Source: Bremia lactucae (taxonomy: Eukaryota; Oomycota; Peronosporomycetes; Peronosporales; Peronosporaceae). Taken from it: 64,000 bases of DNA. A program made the position numbers and the translations under genes. Under the pieces are notes generated by a model. That model was not told the DNA's origin. It ran no database searches and saw only the letters and a program-made list of their open reading frames with translations. The DNA lies in assembly GCF_004359215.1 (NCBI RefSeq), contig NC_090628.1:1078652-1142651 (forward strand). The letters are read 5' to 3'. Below are positions 30,895 through 41,097 of the stretch, piece after piece; position 1 is the first letter of the stretch, and every line of letters begins with the position of its first letter.

Positions 30895-31118
30895 AGCGTG
30901 ATATGAGGAGGGAATTTAGATCCGAACCGTGTGTCGGATCTGATGTCGAAGATCGACAAAATTGATCACTTCCTCCATGATTTGGAGGAGGGACTTGACC
31001 ACGAGCGCGGCAAACGTCGCTCGTTGGAGCAGACGGTGCAGGCTCACCATATCGAGCGGTTGGAAGACCATTCGAAGAGTGCGTACTCCATGTTGGAGTA
31101 CGAACGGAAATACCACAA
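30895..31118. repeat. Inverted segment in A1 relative to A2
   Basis: Read in the pol direction, A2 continues from the integrase tail through about 220 bp to P-P-P-Q-P-L-V before the chromodomain. In A1 the same 220 bp are present but reversed, between ...cagcgtgat and acaaccattggtgg. In A1 the coiled-coil frame that is antisense in A2 (56542 on) therefore lies on the pol strand (30931-31118). Confidence 0.8.
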
Positions 31119-31121
31119 CCA

Positions 31122-31400
31122 TTGGTGGATTCCCACGGTGGTCAACGTATCCTTGTGGAACGTATCCAGAACCACCGTGACGTGAAGGGGCAGCGAACGA
31201 GTTATCTTGTTCGCTGGCTTGGTTGTCCACCTTCATATGACAGCTGGGAGCCTCGTTACCAGCTGGTTGCTGACGTTGAGGGCCTCATCCGTCAATATGA
31301 CGAGACCCATCCGATTGTTCAGAAGGCCCATCGGAAAACACGCACCCCTATCGCTTGTAAATCGATTGCAAAACGTCAATCGCATCCCGCATCTCAGTAG
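31122..31400 (+). pseudogene. Chromodomain of A1
   Basis: The 92-codon frame reads GGQRILVERIQNHRDVKG, RTSYLVRWLGCPPSYDSWEP, RYQLVADVEGLIRQYDETHP and a basic tail, with a natural-looking stop at 31400. Aromatic positions (Y/W/W) of the methyl-lysine cage are present. This is the best preserved chromodomain in the window and it ends family A pol. Confidence 0.88.
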
Positions 31401-31529
31401 AGATACGAGCCCTTCCCAGGGCAAAGAAAGGGAATAGACATCCCCTTTTTCCCTCTCCGAATTGTCAACACAACACGTACAGGGATCACCCCACGTGAGG
31501 CATGGAAGTCCTACCTCACGTGACACCCG

Positions 31530-31615
31530 ATGCAATAACTCGGTGCGAATTCTCGCACCGGTCTCAACAGATTTGTTACACATCTGTTGAATGTTGCAGC
31601 ACGGCTGCAAATTAA
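31530..31615 (-). pseudogene. RT scrap antisense behind the A1 chromodomain
   Basis: About 70 minus-strand bases read A-A-T-F-N-R-C-V-T-N-L-L-R-P-V-R-E-F-A-P-S-Y, closely matching family A RT at 58865-58800. It is a lone inverted fragment. Confidence 0.7.
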
Positions 31616-31657
31616 TCCTCGATCTCACTAATTATTAATTGTTGTTAGCTCTCGGCA

Positions 31658-32523
31658 TTAAACCCTGCATTTATACTTTGCACCGGTTGGATTTCGTTTC
31701 TCAAACTTAACGCGAATCGCGATAAGGTTTTGAAGCCAGGCTTCGCGTCCAATGTCTTTGACATTGCGAATGAACGCGCTCCAGACTTGCATCAACAAGA
31801 TTTTATCCCGTTCATTGTTGCCACTCTACCATCGACGCTTAAGAAAAGCATCGAGATAAAAATCTTTCTCAGCGCGAAAGCTCTTCGCGCTAAAATCAAG
31901 GCCATGTAGCTTTTTGCAATAAATAAGGGATATTCATTGTGAGGAGTAGTCTCTCCGGACAAGCTACTGACTAGGCGTTTGGGTAAAAGCCACAGCTTCT
32001 TCTCGGAGGCAAGACAATACATTTTGTTGCCTGCACTCCCCTGAGTGGTACCCACTGAAGCAGGGGTGCCACAAGAACTTTTTATTACGATGGCTTGCGC
32101 CATCGTCATCAAACACACAGGGATAAGTGCGTGTGACGGCACGGGAGACGGTGCTGGCGATGAGAAATCATCCTCATCGTCGGAACCAAGCATGCTATAG
32201 TGAGCGCTATTAGCACCACTATCCGATTGAGCCCTCTCAATCGAAGGCTCATCGTCAGTCGCCCGACGACGTTCAGGCGACTGCTCCAGTCACCTCGAGT
32301 CGGCCATCTCGTCCGACTCGCATTCATAGTCGACCCCCAAAGAGAGGTCGCACTCACGTGTTGACTCACCACGTGCACCCGCAACATCTAGGGTTGCGGG
32401 AGAAGATGATACTACGGCAGACGCAATGTCTGCCGCAAGAGACAATAATGCGTCACCCGCGGCTGCATGTACCGCAGCCGAAGGTTCCGCACTATTCGCT
32501 GACCGCATGTACCCGTAAACCAT
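31658..32523 (-). pseudogene. Antisense frame between chromodomain and 3' LTR of A1
   Basis: ATG at 32523, 117 bp from the 3' LTR. The frame is open to 31792 except one TGA (about 32292-32290). It contains an Ala-rich start (A-E-P-S-A-A-V-H-A-A-A), S-L-G-V-D-Y (32343-32326), an acidic patch G-S-D-D-E-D-D, and EKKLWLLPKRLVSSLSG (32004 on). After a one-base shift it reads EKDFYLDAFLKRRW (31870-31829), LLMQVWSAFIRNVKDIG (31798 on) and W-L-Q-N-L-I-A-I-R to a stop at 31658. Blocks 1-3 recur antisense in B1. Family unknown. Confidence 0.58.
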
Positions 32524-32626
32524 GCGATAGAATTAAAAATGATGGCTCTGACCAATCAACATCGTTTCAATTAAATGGTCGTATAGTGACCACTCTATTC
32601 ATCGGCAGTCAGCGTGATTGTCGTTT

Positions 32627-32639
32627 AAGGAGGGGGTGA
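32627..32639 (+). promoter_or_regulatory. Polypurine tract of A1
   Basis: aaggagggggtga immediately before the TG of the 3' LTR. Confidence 0.78.
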
Positions 32640-32971
32640 TGTAACGGGACGTATCGTAGTAATATTCGAAAAGCTTATACATTGATAGATATAGACCATT
32701 ATATCTACTTGCTCCGCGGTCCAGTCAGCACTGGCGCGCGCAAATAGAGAGACAGATAAGAATTTATTACAGATTCAGTAATAGTAGAAAATAAATTAGT
32801 AGAAAATAAATAAAAACAGAAAGACTTAATTATATTATGTACAATTTACTTTTAACCCTGTTTCAGGCAAATTTTTTAAAGAGAGTTTTCCTCTGCACGT
32901 ATTAGTGTACGTGAAGTGACGTGTGCCACCACTTGCACTGAAGCAGTACAAGTAGGCAGTGCCCCGTCAAA
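32640..32971 (+). repeat. LTR type A, 3' LTR of A1
   Basis: Starts TGTAACGGGACGT and ends near CCCCGTCAAA (decayed CCCCGTTACA). It lacks about 85 bp present in 8008-8421 after the first 17 bases. Followed by gcgtc, the right target duplicate. Confidence 0.88.
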
Positions 32972-32976
32972 GCGTC

Positions 32977-33461
32977 GACACGACTATAATTGTCACTTGC
33001 ATTGACGGCCAAAGTAGAGTAATCAGATACGAATAGAATTTGCAAATAAGAACTAGTCGAGCTTTTCGACGCAGTTCTTCTGTATACGAATGTTAAATCC
33101 AGGAGGACAGCATAAATGATTTCTTAAAGGGTAGTGCTACAGTTGGAAAAAAAAGTTAATGTACATCCACTATGCTTTTCTCTGAGCACTCGTGGGTGAA
33201 ATGGTTAAATGCAAATGTTGCTCGAAAAGACAAAACGCATAAGGACATATTTGTATCATAAGTGGCGTGCGCGATACCATGATTTGGAACAAGAGCGATC
33301 AAACATAAAGCGACAAATTCAGCATAGTTTCAATGACACACATTTCTGCACGACACAATTTCGGTTGTGGATATAGAAGTCGGATTATTAAACTAATACA
33401 GTCCTTGGCCGTACCCATCTATTAGATATTTTTACTTGCCAGAACGAATATTCTGTGACAT
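32977..33461. other. Spacer without recognisable gene
   Basis: Between A1 and the family D LTR I see no coding frame of note and no repeat shared with the rest of the window. Confidence 0.5.
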
Positions 33462-33859
33462 AATTACACTTCGGCTGCTAACCGTTAATGACGTGATACA
33501 CACTAGGGATCATATACCCATATTTATTTATGAGTAATTCACGTTTCATCAACCAAATAGAGGTTCGGTGGCAGGGTCTGTATTTGGGAGATTAGGTTAG
33601 GTTCTTCACCAATATAATATATGAAAATCTTTTTTCCTCTGATGTTAAGCATTCCGTGCCTATTTTAAGCTTGCGCTGTGATCTATAAGAGCATGAAGAC
33701 TTTTAAAGGCATTTACTCTTGGGCACTTGTCGCCGCGTGATTTTAAGAATGGTGAAGCTCCTGAACTAGGACAGATAAATTTTGCGAGCTGTACGACTGT
33801 ATGGCTTGTCAAGCGTTTAAATCCCCCTCTGACTAAGGGAGCTGAGTAGCACCGCTACA
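33462..33859 (+). repeat. LTR type D, 5' LTR of D2
   Basis: The second half matches LTR D at 49603-50087 block by block (ttgggcact.gttgccgc, gtacgact, gctccgctaca-like end) and the whole matches 40427-40775. Ends CCGCTACA, followed by gctggtagcacg (primer site). Confidence 0.75.
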
Positions 33860-34139
33860 GCTGGTAGCACGTGTTGATCAATCTACACCTGAGTCTTTAC
33901 GACCCTCTGTGAGGTTGATATCGCTTACGAACCTCTCAGAGGCTCTACGATTAGAAAAATTAGAAGTTTAGATGTGCATGAGCAAATGAATAGCATCCTG
34001 CCTCAGTACTCAGATGTGCTTATTGCGTGGCAACGCGTTTATGCATTTCAAGTCTACAGGCATATGATCATTTGGCACTATACATGCCTTCTCGGTATAT
34101 TCCGTTACATGATAACGAGTCTATAGCTCGAAGGTTTAG

Positions 34140-34540
34140 CCCCAATGACCTCTGAGCGTCGTGTTGCCATACACTTTCGATGGCTCGGCGAGCAATTATG
34201 TTTATTCATGTAGAAGATTAATACGCATTCGATTGTATTCTTGGGATATCTTGGCTGTCATGGTATCAGCCGCAGATTGATTAGCTATCTCGGTCCTTCA
34301 AGCCCCGAATCGGATATTACGTTATTAAATTTAAGTGAAGTTGCACCCACCTGCTCGCCGCAGCGTCCGATAGGGGTCGCGTAAGGGTCGTGAATGAACT
34401 CGTCACAACTAGACGTTAGCACAGATAGAGCGATAACGCTTTATGCACGGTATGTTCGGTCACGCTAATTGAGCCAATGAACGAGGTGGTTGATTCCCAC
34501 GTATACAGACATCGGTCGATCAGTGGCTCCTATAATTCAT
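34140..34540 (+). pseudogene. Family C protease end and linker
   Basis: Plus-strand codons match R-R-V-A-I-H-F-R-W-L..., [12 protein letters not shown] and Y-Q-P-Q-I-D of the C protease (24040-24200), then V-V-N-E-x-V-T and L-C-T-V-C-S-V of the linker (24240-24350). Decayed to about two thirds identity by eye. Confidence 0.65.
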
Positions 34541-34559
34541 AAGGAGGCGGTCTAACATG

Positions 34560-35340
34560 CCTTCCCGCAAGAGAATCCAATTTGCAATCGAGGCAGTCGA
34601 AGTCAAACTCCGACATTTCATGATCGAGGCTGAGCGGCCTGTGGGTCCGTCCGTAGTTCCGAACAAATCTTGTGATGCCTTGTTATAACAGCAGGAAGCC
34701 GGTCAGATTGGTCGAACTGATAGGCGGAAGATCTACTTAAGGAGTAAATTTAGCGAAGGCAAAACGCAATGGCATGCATCGCGTCATGACTAGTATGCCG
34801 TTGGCAACAAGATACTGTTACAGGATGTATCGGTTGCAACCTTGTCTTCAGCATAATTAACCACCAAACGTGTCATTGGTAGATACTCTCCCACAAAGCT
34901 TAGATAACGAGTGTTACGAAGCTTGTAAAGCAAGAAGTGTCGGAACGCGAGGATGCTCGCGGTGACAGAATTTGGCTTCAAATCTGTTAAATTCAAATTC
35001 TGCGAGTGAAAGTTACGAAGTCCACGACGAGAAATGTCGCAAAACTTCGCAAGACATCGTCAAACATTCGGTTCAGACGCCCATCCGTTTCAGATTGAGC
35101 CGCTGTGGACATAAGCAACCGGGTGCCTAAGAGCTGAAACAGTTCGGCTTAAAAGCAGAGAATAGTCGCGGGTCACGGTCGAAAACAATATACTTTGGTA
35201 AATCATGATGTCTGAATATTAAATAAACGTAGATCTCCTCGGTTGTTTCCGCCGATTCATGCGCAAAGACCGGGTCAAAATGCACCATTTTGGTAAATTC
35301 CTTCACATATACTAAGATCCCCGTGCGTTTGCGTTCATCG
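34560..35340 (-). pseudogene. Family C integrase core and C-terminal entry, minus strand
   Basis: On the minus strand: G-I-L-V-Y-V-K-E-F-T-K-M-V-H-F (35340 on), F-R-H-H-D-L-P-K-Y-I-V-F-D-R-D-P-R (second catalytic Asp), L-L-M-S-T-A-A-Q-S-E-T-D-G-R and V-L-R-S-F-A (third block), then near 34690 I-T-R-F-V-R-N. All match element C (21200-22330). It is inverted relative to the neighbouring C pieces. Confidence 0.7.
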
Positions 35341-35379
35341 GGCGGAAGAAAAAAATGAAATTTATGCGGATTGAATGCC

Positions 35380-35930
35380 AGGCTTTCGTAGCAATCAGAG
35401 TGGTCGCAATGGCATTTGCGAGGACGGCGCAGTCTTCACACGCTGGCAAGTCTCACAAGAGCGTGCCTATTTGACATATACTTATACACTAGCGGCTAGA
35501 AAAGCACGCGATATATGGCCGCAAACATCTTTTCGCGACCCAGATGGCCACCAATAACGTTCTCGCAGACGCATTGCTACGTCAAGTAGATTACGATCCT
35601 CGACGTGACATGTTTCATCAGCCAGAGAGTGATGATGACGACAACGACATTTGTGGAGCTGGCATTAATTAATGATATCTAACGCGATAATTTAGACACC
35701 TGTACTACCGATCCGTACCTAGATCGCTGAGTCATACGCGAACGACTCATTCTTCGCTGGAATCATCATTATCTCTGACACCCTAGTGAGGAATATCAAT
35801 TTGCGAAAGTGACGAAGCCGACGCGCTTGATTCTTCAATGCTGGCGTACAAGATGGACACTTTAGATCTCCCGCGTGTCATCATCCCTGTTGGAGACGAA
35901 CTTTAAGCTCATTTGGTTCATGAGCCCCAC
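35380..35930 (+). pseudogene. Family C RNase H end and integrase entry
   Basis: N-N-V-L-A-D-A-L-L-R-Q-V-D-Y-D-P-R (about 35550-35605) matches element C N-I-L-A-D-A-L-S-R-H-P-D-Y-D-P-R. An acidic D-D-D-D-N-D follows. R-V-I-I-P-V-G-D-E-L and E-P-H-D-S fit the start of the zinc module near 35880-35935. Confidence 0.6.
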
Positions 35931-36008
35931 GACAGCTCAAATGTTTGTTGTACACTACAAAGCTGTAACAAGCGAAAGACGACAGCTAACGAGCCATAGT
36001 TGTGACAA

Positions 36009-36407
36009 GTGAGAGCTTTTGAAGGCAGTGCGCAATGTAGCATGATCTCTAATGATCGAAAACGTCTTTTCGCCGAGCAAATATACTCTGAAATTGATAA
36101 GCGTATAACGCAAACAAAACCTCCTTGCTATGGTCAGGTTTCATCGCTCGTGACTGAAAGCTCGCGAAAGGCTCGGGATCCTCGTCAAAAAAATTGCATT
36201 AGAACACATCATATCTCAAAATTGGTAACGTCTCACACGACAAAAAAGGTTTGGAATCATCACGGAGGGTCAATACTGGTGTTTCAGACAAGCGCTTCTC
36301 AAAAAGTCAAAGTACGCTTGATCTTCTGCGTTTCACAACCAGACAGACAGCGTTTTCTCGTGTCAGTATCGATAAAGGCTGAATTAGATCAGCATAATTT
36401 CTCGTAG
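36009..36407 (+). CDS. Unrecognised 132-codon frame
   Basis: The frame runs from an ATG-type start at 36009 to TAG at 36405 and is rich in Ser, Lys, Arg and His. It shows no signal peptide, no membrane segment and no motif I know. Neighbours are transposon scraps and the codon mix is not distinctive, so it may well be chance. It does not match any element in the window. Confidence 0.2.
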   Translation: MRAFEGSAQCSMISNDRKRLFAEQIYSEIDKRITQTKPPCYGQVSSLVTESSRKARDPRQKNCIRTHHISKLVTSHTTKKVWNHHGGSILVFQTSASQKVKVRLIFCVSQPDRQRFLVSVSIKAELDQHNFS

Positions 36408-36539
36408 GCTATTTGTCGGGTCAGCCATTACCGTAGATCAGTCAGGATATCTGGGGTCAAATAGGGAAATTTCGATGAGAACATCTCAGGATTAGCGCAA
36501 ATACATTCTTTGCTTACGTAGCAACTTAGTACTCGGATC

Positions 36540-37210
36540 TCGGGGGTAAGGAAGACACAATTATTCTAGTTCGTAAAAAACATGGGGTTCTTGTGCATAA
36601 ATACCCGCTTATAATGTCGAAGTTGCATCTTCGTAGCGCTGAGCTGATGCTCAATGCGGCTGTGTATAGAATATTGTCAGATTAGCTGGGTGCGAAATCG
36701 CGAAATGGGCGAAGTATATGTGTAACCATCCGATATCACTAGCTGGGGCATATTTTAAGGCCTCGTGGCATAACTAGCCATTCCCAAAGCATTCCGCTTA
36801 GGGTGTTGACCGCAGTGAACGAAATATGACTCTTTCTTTTTTAGAACCTAGGGCAGAACCCGTCTCTCAGGTCTATAGCGTTATAGATCTCGCTCCCAGA
36901 CATAGTATCTAGTACCATATCTTTTCGGAGAATTGACGTTTGATCCGGGATTGTGGCGTCATTCAGCTTGTAAAAGCGTGTACAATAGGCGCCAGATCTC
37001 TTCACGCCGAAGGCCAGACTCAGACGTGGCGGTTTACTCTCGCGAACATGGCGAGCATTTTCTGCGGCTTTCAAGCAATCATCAATTGCGATGACTTAGT
37101 TACGGGAACACTACCACTTCCGCATTACACAAAGCTTCAACCCGGGTGCGAGTTCAAAGTAGTGCCGCATTTCACCATCCGCTGGAAGCTCAGCGGGAAT
37201 CTAGGTGGAT
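36540..37210 (-). pseudogene. Family C reverse transcriptase, minus strand
   Basis: Minus frame 37074-36841 reads ARHVRESKPP, then F-Y-K-L-N-D-A-T-I-P-D-Q-T-S-I-L-R-K-D-M-V-L and S-E-I-Y-N-A-I-D-L-R-D-G-F, aligning with element C RT. Continuing downward, V-N-T-L-S-G-M-L-W-E-W-L-V-M-P-R-G-L (about 36800-36750) and a decayed palm follow. Upstream, the R-H-Y-F-E-L-A-P-G-like entry is visible at about 37170. Confidence 0.75.
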
Positions 37211-37600
37211 AATATGACCGAACCCAAGCGCAAGAGCGTGAACAGGGTTGCAAGGATCACCAAAGGCCTGACACGAAGGCATCTCACGAAAGCCACCCCA
37301 AGACTGGTCCGCGAAACTCTCTATGTTCTCTTGGGGTGGCCTTCTTAACTTGTTCACTTAGCTTTGCAAGAACGGCTCGCTATCGCAATGTAGCGGTCGC
37401 GATGTGAAGACTATTTCACATATTCAAGCACGCAAACGGATTCCGTCACTACGACATCGTCGTTGACAGTCGATTGACGAATCAATCGTCGTCTCGGAGA
37501 TCGGCGTACTTTGTTATTGCGTGTCCCTTTGTGTCTTGAATCTTTGTACTAGACTGGTACATCGCTAACACGGGAGATTATGTACTCCCTCGAGACGTGG
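37211..37600. other. Unassigned stretch
   Basis: Short A-C-G mixed sequence with an imperfect inverted repeat (gccaccccaaga at 37293 with tcttggggtggcc at 37333). I cannot place it in any element. Confidence 0.35.
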
Positions 37601-37610
37601 GAGCGCAGTC

Positions 37611-37793
37611 TTAACCACGCCGTTTTCTAGCCAAGACTAAGCGGGGTTCCTTCACGCTGTTTGGTATTTCAGAGTCTGATGAACGCACACCAAGATCGCT
37701 GTAGCGCGTCGCCGTTGCATGAGCTCTTAAGAGAGCATCGTGAACCCCGAATTTGAACAGAATCATTCTCCTTATAATAGAGCGCTTCCTCAA
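37611..37793 (-). pseudogene. Piece of the family C antisense frame
   Basis: The plus-strand bases at 37615-37740 align with 29100-29230 of element C (ccgttttctagccaag with tcttcgcgattagcaag, and tgatgaacgcacaccaagatcgctg with tgaacgcgcaccgagaacgctgg). The antisense frame here is open for 60 codons. It lies next to an LTR C end, as in element C, with the space between deleted. Confidence 0.6.
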
Positions 37794-37833
37794 AGCTTTA
37801 TAGTGTAAGACGGCAATGGGGCTCTATCCGCGT
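37785..37833 (+). repeat. LTR type C end fragment
   Basis: gcttcctcaaagc-tta-agtgtaagac...gcgttaca matches the last 50 bases of LTR C (29758-29818). Confidence 0.65.
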
Positions 37834-37851
37834 TACAACGGCTGGGTGAGT

Positions 37852-38191
37852 CCGCGCAATTCACTATAAAGCTTTGCTCAAACTGCTCAAACTTGGTCAG
37901 CACATATGTGCATGCGAGACGTCCAACGAGTTTGGGCCTCAGCACATATAGCTGAGCTGCCTGTCAGTTTGCCCGTGCCCCTTGGGCGTTGGGAGTCTAT
38001 CAGAATGTATATTGTATTTGGATGTCGCTTCGCCTCCCGTTGTGCGGTATCGCGCAAAGAGCGCCCTCATGGATTCGGGCAACAGATTTATCAGCGCCAC
38101 CAAGACTATACGAGGCTCATGGCTCCAAGTCTGCATCCATGACTCGCGGTGCCTGCTCTCTACGGATGCGTACAAATTTCGCTTTATTTAA
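37852..38191 (+). pseudogene. Family D integrase piece joined to family C protease
   Basis: To about 38030: H-I-C-A-C-E-T-S-N-E-F-like codons, then S-L-P-V-P-L-G-R-W-E-S-I-R-M-Y-I-V-F-G, matching D1 54330-54450. From 37982 the open frame switches to V-V-R-Y-R-A-K-S-A-L-M-D-S-G-N-R-F, the C protease active site with its D-S-G, and ends at 38191. The join is in frame by chance. Confidence 0.6.
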
Positions 38192-38420
38192 TTTCGTACA
38201 AAGTACAAAATGGATCCCTTGCTTCTGGAAACAACTCAAATTCAGGTCGACTTCTTATAGGCTAATATTATTGGATCTGTCACCCCAATTATATAGACCG
38301 ATATTATGACTCGTAGTATTATATAGTAGGATACTACAGTGTACCTAAATACGTGATTTTGTATTAACCATATAACCACTTATGTTATAAGTTCCCTCTT
38401 TCAGTTACGTTTATGACAGT
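38192..38420 (+). repeat. LTR-like dispersed repeat, copy 2
   Basis: Collinear blocks shared with 12570-12830 (cgtacaaagtacaaa, ccccaatta.atagaccgatatta, taggatact). AT-rich, non-coding. Confidence 0.5.
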
Positions 38421-38639
38421 GAATGCGCAAAGCGCAAAGAGTATTTCTAAACAAAAGTTAGCAGCTTAACATCGATCCTGCTAAGTCACCTACCTTCTGG
38501 CAACGTGTTGTTTATTGGCCGTTCAAGCAGGGGGCCTTATTTTAAGAATGTTTCGGACGTTGATAGTGAAGGTATAATTAGGGTAATAGAGACCCCATTT
38601 CTCGGTTACGTTTTAGACGTCGATCTTCCGGGTGCTATA

Positions 38640-39014
38640 GAGTAGCTTTGCATGTCCAAAGCGGATCATCCGCAGACCAATGTCAGATTGATTGCGCTTA
38701 TCGCGTCATTGAATGCATCCAGCGCTTTTGTGTACTGGGCAATGCTCTCTGTTGCTAAGTATGAACTGAACAATGCTTTTCATGCCTCTAAAGGCTATAC
38801 TCCATTTTATGTGAACGGTCTCACATATCACCGCGGTTCAAAGTGCTCCGCTACGGGTTTTAGAGTTGAATGGGAAGACGTTGCCGACTGGCCGGCTTCT
38901 AGCGACGCGATCAAATGTCCACGATATGTGCCTGAAGCAATCATTAGAAGACTATTCAGAAAGAGGACTAGTGGATGCTTAAGGCAGAAGATGTATACAC
39001 TTTGTATGCGGTAG
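38640..39014 (+). pseudogene. Family D integrase core end and C-terminal part
   Basis: M-S-K-A-D-H-P-Q-T-N-V-R (third catalytic region, with G-R-T-E replaced), then V-A-K-Y-E-L-N-N-A-F-H-A-S-K and G-Y-T-P-F-Y-V-N-G-L. It aligns with D1 54680-54890. Continues with unmatched codons to 39014. Confidence 0.72.
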
Positions 39015-39139
39015 GCGGCCAAATATAGCTTAATGCTAAAAATAACGAATGTAGCTTGCGACCATACTTGGAAGTGTCATTAAAGCCATGTCCAAGAAGG
39101 TCCTAGCGTATACGCAAAGCCACAGTTGCGCAAACACTG

Positions 39140-39450
39140 AGTGTTCTACGATGGCAAGCTTTATTTATATAAAGGAGGCGCTTGCGTCGAGTTGCGCTAT
39201 GCCGCAAATTGCTGCATCGTACTCTGACATAGAGCAAGAAACTGACGGGAAAGTTGCACCTCGTGCAACAAGAGATGTCACTGATGTTTAACTCCATCCT
39301 GCGTTGCTCGAATAGAGAAAAAAAATTCAGTTTCACGTAAAGTGGCCCTAAATTGACGTTGTCGTAATGACTTTTACCAGTATCTGGTGAAGTAGCGCGG
39401 GCACGCCTCGTTTAGAAGTACAAAGTACCCGTTCGGAAGATTGTTCTTAC
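39140..39450 (+). pseudogene. Family D linker and chromodomain remnant
   Basis: Bases at 39170-39300 match the D1 linker (ccgca.attg.tgcatc; gaagttgcacctcgtg). Then ttcagtttcacgt...tatctggtgaagt encodes Q-F-H-V...Y-L-V-K, the chromodomain core, as in D1 55570-55650. Confidence 0.65.
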
Positions 39451-39879
39451 GCCATCGACGTCTTCATTGCCGCTTTCAGGATCAACTTGGTCAAACCGAT
39501 GCTTCAAACCAAAGATGGTAAAATGGAAGGATCCTTGGCCATGGTATGACTTGGGTATGTGCAACCAAAACACTGTGCTGGACAGCAAAGCATCATTCTG
39601 TGTGCGATACACGGATTCCAATTGGCTATTGGCCCTGATCTTCGCGAAATCATAGCGGAGTCCTGTTCTAGACGAATATCTGCTGCGTCAGCGCTGGCTC
39701 GTCAAGCTTATATGTTCCTCAAGTGTCGGGTTCGACAAATCCATCGGACAAACGCACATCATCTTCGTTACCGTTTCGCCGGAAAACAAGATAATTCGTT
39801 AAGTTTTTATTGAATGGAGGCGTCACGTGCTTGATCATGGAGAAGCATCAATTACTGACGTTGTGCCGGGTAAAATACC

Positions 39880-40328
39880 TTTCGTTGAGGGTTTTGCGCT
39901 TAGCAAGCTCTTCCTGCGTCCTTGCCGCAGGACCAGTGATCCAGGCTAGTAACGCTTCGCCTGCAGCCTCTTAAAGACGTTAATCTAGGGGTTGAAAACC
40001 TAGTCTTGGTAAGCTGTTGCGGTCGCAATGACCAGAAACCAACGGCATGCTTGTTCTTTCTTGAGAAATTCTCAATCTTGCTGCTCATCGAGACGGATTA
40101 TTAAAATCGGTACCCTAGGCTCAGTCATACGTAATGCAGCTAGCGCATCGGCGTCGCCACACTCAGAAAGCTGATTAGCCGACAAGAATCGTCTCTTCTT
40201 CCTCATGCGTTGCGGGGTCGAATTCCTTATCCTTTTTCAAGGAAGGAGTGTGACTAATATAACTCAACGTCTATGTTCTCGTCGAGGAAATTACGGAGAT
40301 TCGGTGACTCGTTAGGCGGTGATGTCAT
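39880..40328 (-). pseudogene. Antisense frame of family D (copy D2)
   Basis: ATG at 40328, 99 bp from the 3' LTR, opens M-T-S-P-P-N-E-S-P-N-L-R-N-F-L-D-E-N-I-D-V. After stops and shifts, minus-strand codons at 39990-39850 read I-T-G-P-A-A-R-T-Q-E-E-L-A-K-R. These align with T-G-D-P-A-R-T-P-E-E-I-A-A-R in the other D copy (56205-56165). Unknown family. Confidence 0.5.
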
Positions 40329-40426
40329 AGGACACAAAGAAGATCAGATAGATAAATGTTCAATCAGAGACCTCAAAGAAAATAAGACGAATGCCGACAA
40401 GCGGTGTCAACAGTCTGAAGGGGAGG

Positions 40427-40775
40427 GTTACACTTCAGTTGTTAGCCTCTAATGTCGTGTGGCAAACACTTGGTATAATGTAGCCTTTATATCACTATCG
40501 CTAAAAAGATAATTTAAGAATGATACACATGTCAACCACCATATAGAGATCTCTATATTTGGGTGATTGGGTTGGGTTTTTCCATATGTATTATAGGTTT
40601 GGTTGTCCCCCTTATGATCCCAAGCATTCCGTTTAATATGCCTTTTTTAAGGCTCGCGCTGTGATCTCCATCGATCAGATTCCTTCTAGAGGTATATACG
40701 TTTGGGCATTCGTTGCCGTCTGAATTAAGGAACCGCTTATTCCTTTGCTTGTACGACTCGCCAAGATTTTAGTTA
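40427..40775 (+). repeat. LTR type D, 3' LTR of D2 (truncated)
   Basis: Preceded by gaaggggaggg (polypurine tract, 40417-40427). Matches 33462-33800 along its length and stops before the terminal CGCTACA. Confidence 0.7.
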
Positions 40776-40905
40776 ATTTTGATCCGAAGAAGTATATAAG
40801 TAGTTTTTTAAGACTTCTTCTGACTTATGCAGATAGGTTGTTCCGCTATGTTTCCCCTTCAACAACCGCCCGCCAAGTGATATAGTCCTTGAAACGGACA
40901 AAAGG

Positions 40906-41091
40906 TTGTCAAGAGAAGCACAAGACTCTAGATCTACCACGTACAGTTGCCTAATCGTTAAAATCAGTAGTGGTCGTATTAGTTCCATAATCTCTTACCC
41001 GATGACTTCTAATCACCATGAACAGCTGCTGTATTTTATGGTTGCAACTATGGAAAAACAAGCCCAGTTGCTAGAGCAATTTAAAAGCTGA
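40906..41091 (+). pseudogene. Short frame resembling a gag N-terminal helix
   Basis: The end reads N-H-H-E-Q-L-L-Y-F-M-V-A-T-M-E-K-Q-A-Q-L-L-E-Q-F-K, a helix of the type found at gag N-termini in this window (Q-Q-V-E-L-L-R-L-Q). It abuts an LTR B that points the other way, so it would not belong to it. Weak. Confidence 0.25.
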
Positions 41092-41097
41092 AAAAGC

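Larger units (their letters stand above)
8008..32971 (+). mobile_element. Family A Ty3/Gypsy element A1 with two nested insertions
   Basis: The 5' LTR (8008-8421), gag, protease and linker (to 10948), RT (15213-15613), RNase H, integrase start (to 16414), integrase core (29819 on), chromodomain (to 31400), antisense frame, polypurine tract and 3' LTR (32640-32971) form one element interrupted twice. The flanks gcgtt (8003-8007) and gcgtc (32972-32976) fit a 5-bp target duplication with one change. The insertions are 10946-15212 (inverted D/C debris) and 16415-29818 (element C). Confidence 0.85.
33462..40775 (+). mobile_element. Family D element remnant D2, mosaic with family C pieces
   Basis: A D-type LTR (33462-33859) with primer site, D integrase (37852-38030 and 38640-39014), D chromodomain (39140-39450), an antisense frame, a polypurine tract and a second D-type LTR (40427-40775) are collinear on the plus strand. 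Family C protease, RNase H, integrase, RT and LTR scraps in both orientations lie among them (34140-38190). The C pieces may be one nested, later scrambled insertion. Confidence 0.65.
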
